From contig NZ_CAJE01000015.1 in NCBI RefSeq assembly GCF_000308215.1, positions 62,001 through 126,000 on the forward strand: a stretch of 64,000 nucleotides of DNA, given 5' to 3'. This document shows positions 58,308 to 64,000 of this stretch, one piece after another. Within the stretch, counting starts at the first letter, position 1. Every line of letters begins with the position of its first letter. The position numbers and the translations under genes are program-made. Below the pieces are notes generated by a model, which did not search any database, had not been told where the DNA came from, and worked only from the letters and a program-made list of their open reading frames with translations. Source of the DNA: Methanomassiliicoccus luminyensis B10 (lineage in GTDB: Archaea > Thermoplasmatota > Thermoplasmata > Methanomassiliicoccales > Methanomassiliicoccaceae).

Positions 58308-60743
58308 TTGGGCCAATGGGACGTCCGCCTTCTATCGGCCACCTATCGCAGGGTGGATAACGACCAGCTCACCATAGAGCTGTACGGCACGCTGGACGAC
58401 GGACGCTCCATTACCGCTCGGTACACCGGCTTCGAGCCGTACTTCGATGTCGTGGAGCCATCCCCCACGACCATCGAGCAGCTGCGCAAGGACCCCGATG
58501 TCCGCAGGGTCGAGGAGAGGAAGGTGTTCTACAAGGGAAAACTGCGGCCTTCCGCGAGAGTGGTGGTGCGATTCCCCTGGCTTGTGCCCGATTTTCGCTC
58601 CCGGCTGAGGCGGGACTACGACGTCCTGGCCGCCGATATCCCGTTCCACCACCGGTTCATCTACGACTTCGACCTGGGCGCCTGCGTCCGGATATACGGC
58701 CAGGAGGCGGTGGGGGAGTACCTCACCGACCTGGTAGTGGATATCGACCCTGTCGATGGAAAGAACGCCCCGAGGTTCGACACCTTGCCGCCGTTCAACC
58801 CCGACCTCAAGGTGATGTCGTTCGACATCGAGAACTCCATCAAGGACGGCAACGTGCTCACGATATGCTACGCCATCCGCGAGGGCGGGGAGCTCCGGTT
58901 GGGAGAACCGATCACTGGTGAGGAGAAGGACATCATAGACGCGTTCACCAAGGTCATCCAGGACGAGGACCCCGACGTCATCACCGGGTACAACATCGAC
59001 AATTACGACATACCGACGCTGTTCGAGAGGGGCAAGGTGTCCAGGGCCGGGAAGCTGGCGTGGGGGCGGGACCTCAGCGAGCCTCGAAAGGTAGGGATGC
59101 GGGGGTGGCGCTGCAACGGCCGTTTGGTAGTAGATGCGTGGTGGGCCGCCAAGATCGCGCTGCGCCCAAAGCAGGAAACGCTCAACCACGTGGCCAAGCT
59201 GTGCCTGGGCGAGGAGAAGCTGGACGTGGAGCCGTCCAAGATGGACGACGAATGGAGGGACGACCGCGCCAAGGTGATGAGGTACTGCCAGAAGGACGCC
59301 GAGCTCGCCCTCCGCATCCTGGAGTACGTGGGCACGCTGCGCAAGACCATGGACCTGGCAGCGGTGTCCAAGCTGCCCATGGAAGACGTCCAGACCTCCG
59401 GGAACTCGTCCCTCATCGACTCCATCCTGATCAGGGAGGCCGACCGCGTTCCGGAGCCGTTCGGCCCGGTGGGCGTGCCACTAACCGGCAACTTCGATGA
59501 CGACGAGGAGGCCATCGAGGGCGGGTATGTTCACACCATCGAGCCGGGGCTGTACCACTGGGTCATCGTGCTGGACTTCAAGTCGATGTACCCCTCGCTC
59601 ATCATCAACAAGAACATCTGCTTCACCACGCTGAGCGACGTCGGAACGATAGAGGCGCCCAACGGGGCGCGCTTCCTCTCCAGGGAGCAGAAGGAGGGGC
59701 TGCTGCCCAAGATCCTCCGGGAGCTGATGAAGCAGAGGGACGACATCAAGAAGATGATGAGGGAAACGAAGGACCCCGACGAGTACCGCTACTACGACGG
59801 TCTCCAGAACGCCGTCAAGGTCCTCATGAACGCCGTGTACGGCGTGTTCGCCTCCTCGTTCTACCGCTTCACGGACCGCAACATCGGGAGCGCCATCACC
59901 GCGTTCGCCAGGGAGACCGTCAAGACCCTCATCGCCAGGCTAGGTGAAGAGGGCCACAAGGTCATTTATTCAGACACCGATTCTATTTTTGTAGAGTCAC
60001 CTCATAAGAATCTGGAAGACACCGTGAAGTTCGGGCAGGAGATCGCCGACCGGTTCTCCCGAGAGGTCTCCCAGATGGAGTTCCAGAAGGTACTGGAACC
60101 GCTGTTCTCCCACGGCAAGAAGAAGCGCTATGTAGGCCGCTCAGTGTGGCCGGACCAGGAGCTGCTGATCCGCGGCTACGAGACCAGGAGGAGCGATGCC
60201 TTCGACCTCCAGAGCGAGGTGCTGATGACGGTGTTCGAGAAGATCCTTGATGGCAAGCCGGAGGAGGCGGTGAAGGTGGCCCGCGACGCCGTGCAGAAGG
60301 CCATGGACTGCAAGGCCCCCATCGAGGAGCTGGTCATATCGCGTACCTGCAAGTCCTTCAACTCCTACAAGGACCCCGATTCCCAGGCCAACGTCCAGGC
60401 GGCCAGGAAGATGATGCATCTCGGCTATGACTTCATCCCGGGGATGAAGGTCTCCTGGATCGTGACCGATTCCCGAAAGACCCCGCAGGAGGTGGAGCCG
60501 TACATCAGCGGGCGCACGTTCGAGCACAAGCCGGACTGCAAGTACTACGCCGAGAGGATCGCCCAGACCGCCGCCAGGGCTACTGAGGTGTTCGGCTGGG
60601 GCGAGAAGGACCTCATGACCGGCTCGCAGCAGGTGACCCTTTTCGACAGCGCCTTCTCCTCCGGGCCGGAGCCGCCGAGGAAGAAGAAGGAAGGGTCGGC
60701 CAAGAAGACCAGCAAGAGCCTCGACCTGCGAGATTTTATGTGA
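58308..60743 (+). CDS. polB: Family B DNA polymerase
   Basis: An 811-residue replicative or repair DNA polymerase. Exonuclease residues: FDIENSIKDGN, GYNIDNYDIP and YCQKDAELALR. Polymerase motifs: DFKSMYPSLI, KVLMNAVYGVFAS and YSDTDSIFVES. The C-terminal QQVTLFDSAF is a PCNA-interaction box. Start is TTG with GGAAGTGATGC upstream. It directly follows YchF. Thermoplasmatota also carry PolD; this protein is typical of the second polymerase. Confidence 0.95.
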   Translation: MGQWDVRLLSATYRRVDNDQLTIELYGTLDDGRSITARYTGFEPYFDVVEPSPTTIEQLRKDPDVRRVEERKVFYKGKLRPSARVVVRFPWLVPDFRSRLRRDYDVLAADIPFHHRFIYDFDLGACVRIYGQEAVGEYLTDLVVDIDPVDGKNAPRFDTLPPFNPDLKVMSFDIENSIKDGNVLTICYAIREGGELRLGEPITGEEKDIIDAFTKVIQDEDPDVITGYNIDNYDIPTLFERGKVSRAGKLAWGRDLSEPRKVGMRGWRCNGRLVVDAWWAAKIALRPKQETLNHVAKLCLGEEKLDVEPSKMDDEWRDDRAKVMRYCQKDAELALRILEYVGTLRKTMDLAAVSKLPMEDVQTSGNSSLIDSILIREADRVPEPFGPVGVPLTGNFDDDEEAIEGGYVHTIEPGLYHWVIVLDFKSMYPSLIINKNICFTTLSDVGTIEAPNGARFLSREQKEGLLPKILRELMKQRDDIKKMMRETKDPDEYRYYDGLQNAVKVLMNAVYGVFASSFYRFTDRNIGSAITAFARETVKTLIARLGEEGHKVIYSDTDSIFVESPHKNLEDTVKFGQEIADRFSREVSQMEFQKVLEPLFSHGKKKRYVGRSVWPDQELLIRGYETRRSDAFDLQSEVLMTVFEKILDGKPEEAVKVARDAVQKAMDCKAPIEELVISRTCKSFNSYKDPDSQANVQAARKMMHLGYDFIPGMKVSWIVTDSRKTPQEVEPYISGRTFEHKPDCKYYAERIAQTAARATEVFGWGEKDLMTGSQQVTLFDSAFSSGPEPPRKKKEGSAKKTSKSLDLRDFM

Positions 60744-60845
60744 TGCCCGGGGGGCTCTGGACTCAACAGTCTCCTTATCAAGTTCAAAACCCTAGACAGA
60801 TACGTTTAACTTCCCAACATAACGTGCCACGGGTGGGTTTCGGAT

Positions 60846-61256
60846 TTGATCGGGAAGGTAGAGATCATCGGAGAGTGGTCCCAGGACGGTTCCCTTGACC
60901 AGACTGGCGAACGGCGGATTTTGAACGTGCAGGAATTGAAGGAAGCGGTCAAAAGGGCCGGCGACGTCGATCTCCAGGTCATCCTTGCCGGCACCGTGGC
61001 CATATTGGGCGTTCATTCGGAGGACGGCGAGAGGCTGTTCTCCCTCGAAGTGCATATCCCCCTCCTGAGAGAGGAGGGGGGCGAGTGCGACCTGGCGGTG
61101 CTGGAGAGCAGGACCGCCGCGCTGAGGGAGCTGAAGTCGAACGGGTATTACCTGGAAGGGCAGCTCAGCGCCGTCAAATGCTTCAAGGAAGGCGCCTTCG
61201 AGGAGCTGGACGCCGAGCTCGATCTCATCGAGACCTCCCTGGCGTCCTCCGAGTAG
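60846..61256 (+). CDS. Hypothetical protein
   Basis: A 136-residue acidic soluble protein (start TTG at 60846). It alternates strands and helices, e.g. VDLQVILAGTVAILGVHSED and ERLFSLEVHIPLLREEGGE, and ends acidic (AELDLIETSLASSE). Family not recognised. A TATA-like ACAGATACGTTTAACTT region lies before it. Confidence 0.7.
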   Translation: MIGKVEIIGEWSQDGSLDQTGERRILNVQELKEAVKRAGDVDLQVILAGTVAILGVHSEDGERLFSLEVHIPLLREEGGECDLAVLESRTAALRELKSNGYYLEGQLSAVKCFKEGAFEELDAELDLIETSLASSE

Positions 61257-61360
61257 GTACGCCGCGGCCCGGCCGCCCCGCGCCGGCCCCATGCCCTCTT
61301 CACCGCCGACGGCTTCGAGGCTTTATCCATGCCGTCCCCGGCCCGGCGGGCCTCGGCCTG

Positions 61361-61485
61361 AACGAAAAGTTATATAATATGGATTGATGTGTCGAGCCCT
61401 AGTCACGAGAGACCATATCTCGTCGGAGATGTGCCCCCTTACAGGGGTGAATCCTTAAACGCCGCTGCGGCGGCAGGTGACACAT
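61361..61485 (+). promoter_or_regulatory. Promoter and structured leader of L15e
   Basis: A BRE/TATA pair (CGAAAAGTTATATAAT, 61363-61378) predicts a start near 61400. The approximately 85-base leader holds three hairpins: ACGAGA/TCTCGT (61405-61423), CCCCT-TAC-AGGGG (61435-61447) and GCCGC-TGCG-GCGGC (61461-61474), then an AGGTGA ribosome site. Such leaders often allow autoregulation of ribosomal proteins, which is inference here. Confidence 0.65.
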
Positions 61486-62139
61486 ATGACAACCAACGAA
61501 GTCGAGAAGCCCGCGGTCGATGAAACTGAGGAACAGAAGAAGACCGTCCAGGGCAAGAACATGTACCATTTTATAGCCGAAGCCTGGGACAGGCCTTCTG
61601 ACAGCTATGTAAAGCAGCTGCAGTGGGAGCGCCTCATTCAGTGGCGCAAGGACGAGAACTTCATGAAGATCGAGCACCCCACCAGGCTCGACAGGGCCCG
61701 CAAGCTCGGCTACAAGGCCAAGCAGGGCTTCATCGTCGTTCGCGGCAGGGTCCGCAAGGGCTCCCTGAGAAAGAGGCAGATCCGCAAGGGCAGGAGGGCC
61801 AAGCGCCGCGGCATCAACAAAATCACCGCCGGCAAGAGCCTGCAGAGGATCGCCGAGGAGCGCGCATCCAAGAAGTACCCCAACCTGGAGGTCCTTAACT
61901 CCTACTGGGTGGGCATGGACGGCCTGCACGAGTGGTACGAGATCATCATGGTAGACCCGCACCACCCCGTGATCAAGGCGGACAAGACCATCAACTGGAT
62001 CTGCGAGCCCCAGCACAAGAAGAGGGCCTTCCGCGGCCTCACCGCCGCTGGCAAGGCCGGCCGCGGCCTGAAGTGGAAGGGCAAGGGCGCCGAGAAGGTC
62101 CGCCCCTCCATCAACGCCCACAAGCATCAGGGCAAGTAA
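61486..62139 (+). CDS. rpl15e: Ribosomal protein L15e with acidic N-terminal extension
   Basis: A 217-residue large-subunit protein. The L15e core starts at [20 protein letters not shown] (Met26) and includes [20 protein letters not shown] and [20 protein letters not shown]. The first 25 residues are acidic and not part of usual L15e; a start at 61561 would give the normal length, but the AGGTGA site favours 61486. A T-rich terminator follows. Confidence 0.95.
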   Translation: MTTNEVEKPAVDETEEQKKTVQGKNMYHFIAEAWDRPSDSYVKQLQWERLIQWRKDENFMKIEHPTRLDRARKLGYKAKQGFIVVRGRVRKGSLRKRQIRKGRRAKRRGINKITAGKSLQRIAEERASKKYPNLEVLNSYWVGMDGLHEWYEIIMVDPHHPVIKADKTINWICEPQHKKRAFRGLTAAGKAGRGLKWKGKGAEKVRPSINAHKHQGK

Positions 62140-62161
62140 GCCCCAAACGCCTTCCAAAATC

Positions 62162-62183
62162 CCCTTTCCCTTTTTTACATTTC
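62162..62183 (+). terminator. T-rich terminator after L15e
   Basis: CCCTTTCCCTTTTTTACATT lies about 25-45 bases after the L15e stop. Runs of T are sufficient for archaeal termination. Confidence 0.6.
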
Positions 62184-62264
62184 TCCCACGATCGTACCTG
62201 ATTCGCTGAACTATGCCAGGGAACGGGCGAGGGGCCCGGGCCTTGGGGGCCAGGTCTGGAGCGC

Positions 62265-64000
62265 TCACCTCCTGGCCCGCACCAGCACCACTGCCATAAC
62301 GAGCAATGCCGCTACGACGATGCCGATAATCAGGTACGTCCAGATCGTGTCATCAGGGTCACTGGAGGCGCTCAGGCTCACGGCCCCGAGACTTCTGACC
62401 TCGCCGCCTATGGATGACACGCTCATGGTCCGATCATCGAAGCCGGCCGCGGATATCGAGACAGTGTAGTCGCCCGGAGATGCCTGGAAGGAGAAGGAGC
62501 CGTTGGGATCGGTCATTGCATGTTGCCCATCGCTGAGAGTGATCGTCGCCCCTTCCACTGGACGGCCCTGCTGGTCAACGAGGGTCCCGCAGATCGTGCC
62601 CCGAGGGAAGCGGTCGATCGTGAACGAGACCTCGCGCACCACGGTCCTTCCGGCATTGTCCGACAGCCTGACCTCTACGGTGTGGTCCCCGTCGTCCAGC
62701 TCCAGCTGTGCCGGCGAGGCTGCGATGCTCCAGTCCCCTCCGTCCACACGGACCTCGCAGCGATCTATGCCTGCAGGGGAGTGGCCGCTCCAATCGAGCG
62801 TGACGCTGCCGGAGCTGAGGATCTGGGCGTCCGAGGGCGAATCGATGGTTAGTGTCGGCGGGGCGGTATCCTGGACCGTGCTCCAGTATATATTGTCCAC
62901 CCATGCGCAGCCGCCGCCGTTGCCGTTGCGCTCGTACGACCACGTCAGTTCATTGGTGCCGCTTTCTAGAGCAATGCTCTTGCTTTGCCACGCCGTAGAA
63001 GTAGCTGAATCGACGATCGCCCCGTTCACTTTGAAGGTCATCTCATCCGTACCTTTATCCCCCGACACCTTCCAGTCAAAATAGATGGCCCCCGGACCGC
63101 TGACGATAACAGTCATCTCCGTCATTCCCCCGTCGGAGACGTCCCCGCTCTGAGCAGAGGTACCGCCCTCGGAGGACTCGCCGCTGAAGGGGAACCAGCC
63201 AGCGGCGCCGGTGGTCCCTAAGGTCAGGGAGGTGCCGGTAGCCTGATCCAGGGAAGTGGATGGGTAATCATAGAGGAACGCCCTTACCGTGCCCGGAACG
63301 TTGGCGCCCGCGTCGGGCGATTGGGGAGAGACCTGGGAAGGCGAACCCGGGACATAGGTCGCTGAATACCTCTCCACGCGGAACGAAGAGATCTGCACAT
63401 ATCCTGTCCCAAGACCGACGCTCAGGAAGAATTCGGCCGGGTCGGTGTTGTACAGGCCCTCAAGGTCCGATATGTCCAGGCACATGAATGGCGAATGGCT
63501 TTGGTTGGACGGGACGAACAGCGGAGCTACTTTCCCCAAGGGCGAGGCTTGACCACCTATGCCGATCTCGAACTCGCGGTCGTTGGCCGTGGGGCCGTCA
63601 AGATGCCATACTGCCAGAAGGCTCGGGGAATAGTCCTCCCGGTCGACAATATAGGTGAGCATTATGCCGTCCCCGATCTCCTCCAGCGCCTCGTAGGTGA
63701 GCCAGTAGTATCCGTTGTCGCCCCACGAGGAACCCCAGGAGTTGACCACCCTGAACGCTCCTACATCGCCATCGTCGGCGATGGAGCTATCGTAGCCGAC
63801 AAGGGTCTGGGCATGATCTAGGGCCATTGAGGCATCGTACTCCGCCGAGGACAGCACGAGGTCGTCCCCGAAATTTTCGAAATTATCAGCGGCCAGTCCG
63901 AAGGTCACGGGAGTCCCGGAAGCCAGAAGGGCCTTTAAGATATCCACGGTGTCCTCGTTAAGGGGGACCATCACGGTCTCATAGGCGCGGTGCAGGGGAG
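62265..64000 (-). CDS. Secreted papain-like (C1) protease, N-terminal part beyond the edge
   Basis: At least 577 residues; the frame stays open to the right edge (the residues before position 63974 read LHRAYETV), so the start lies outside. Catalytic C1 features are seen: ALDHAQTLVGYD with the active His, and VVNSWGSSWGDNGYYWLTYE with the active Asn. The Cys part must be upstream. After it come Ig-like domains, a carboxypeptidase-regulatory domain (GRPVEGATITLSDGQ), and a C-terminal membrane helix with a basic end. It is a surface protease, perhaps for protein or peptide use. A second member of the surface-protein set in this window. Confidence 0.88.
   Translation of the reverse strand, partial: PLHRAYETVMVPLNEDTVDILKALLASGTPVTFGLAADNFENFGDDLVLSSAEYDASMALDHAQTLVGYDSSIADDGDVGAFRVVNSWGSSWGDNGYYWLTYEALEEIGDGIMLTYIVDREDYSPSLLAVWHLDGPTANDREFEIGIGGQASPLGKVAPLFVPSNQSHSPFMCLDISDLEGLYNTDPAEFFLSVGLGTGYVQISSFRVERYSATYVPGSPSQVSPQSPDAGANVPGTVRAFLYDYPSTSLDQATGTSLTLGTTGAAGWFPFSGESSEGGTSAQSGDVSDGGMTEMTVIVSGPGAIYFDWKVSGDKGTDEMTFKVNGAIVDSATSTAWQSKSIALESGTNELTWSYERNGNGGGCAWVDNIYWSTVQDTAPPTLTIDSPSDAQILSSGSVTLDWSGHSPAGIDRCEVRVDGGDWSIAASPAQLELDDGDHTVEVRLSDNAGRTVVREVSFTIDRFPRGTICGTLVDQQGRPVEGATITLSDGQHAMTDPNGSFSFQASPGDYTVSISAAGFDDRTMSVSSIGGEVRSLGAVSLSASSDPDDTIWTYLIIGIVVAALLVMAVVLVRARR

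Overview
The window reads as chromosomal DNA of a high-GC methylotrophic methanogenic archaeon, most likely of the order Methanomassiliicoccales (Thermoplasmatota). Archaeal information-processing genes are present: aIF1A, RIO1 kinase with its KH partner, L21e, L15e, RNA polymerase subunit F, Pus10, KsgA, family B DNA polymerase and a thermosome subunit. They sit beside a corrinoid protein with a URO-D-type methyltransferase and an hgcA/hgcB mercury-methylation pair. The taxonomic placement is inference from gene content; no rRNA gene is present.

Layout. 0.2-7.7 kb: an EhaR-like HAD protein on the plus strand, then a six-gene minus-strand operon (CobW-type GTPase, unknown protein, zinc ribbon, hydantoinase/oxoprolinase, two DGC-type cysteine proteins), preceded by a corrinoid protein and methyltransferase pair. 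8-12.3 kb: THUMP protein, amino-acid permease, then an hgcC-like/hgcA/hgcB operon with 9-bp repeats at its promoter. 12.6-19.5 kb: proBA and mostly membrane or housekeeping genes. 19.5-25.0 kb: an ECF importer operon (S, fused ATPase, T) with a DUF4430 protein and a large DUF4430/PQQ-propeller/PKD surface protein, behind a perfect 17-bp palindrome; I infer corrinoid uptake. 25-34.5 kb: metabolic genes, thermosome, flavodoxin, purine permease, and a metal-efflux P-type ATPase with an ArsR/SmtB regulator and clear operators.

35.1-38.2 kb is a lower-GC accessory patch beside tRNA-Glu: about 0.8 kb without intact genes, a frameshifted NmrA-like gene, and a divergent SDR/HxlR pair. 38.3-41.3 kb carries a ZIP transporter and the aIF1A-RIO1-KH cluster.

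41.3-49.9 kb is the most striking region: a zinc ABC importer (permease, ATPase) with two paralogous binding proteins. In each, an approximately 380-residue AztD-like beta-propeller is inserted inside a ZnuA/AztC-type solute-binding protein. A BspA-type leucine-rich surface protein is translationally coupled to one of them. In bacteria the binding protein AztC and the chaperone AztD are separate polypeptides, so a single-chain receptor plus chaperone is the best candidate for an undescribed system here.

50.7-62.2 kb is an informational cluster (pus10, L21e, rpoF, DUF655, ksgA, YchF, PolB, L15e). It is interrupted between DUF655 and ksgA by an AbiE-like regulator/nucleotidyltransferase pair whose toxin-like gene is frameshifted. 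The right edge cuts a secreted papain-like protease gene. Recurring themes are corrinoids (methyltransfer, HgcA, predicted uptake) and metals (zinc import, metal efflux, ZIP, zinc-ribbon proteins, a His/Met-rich peptide).
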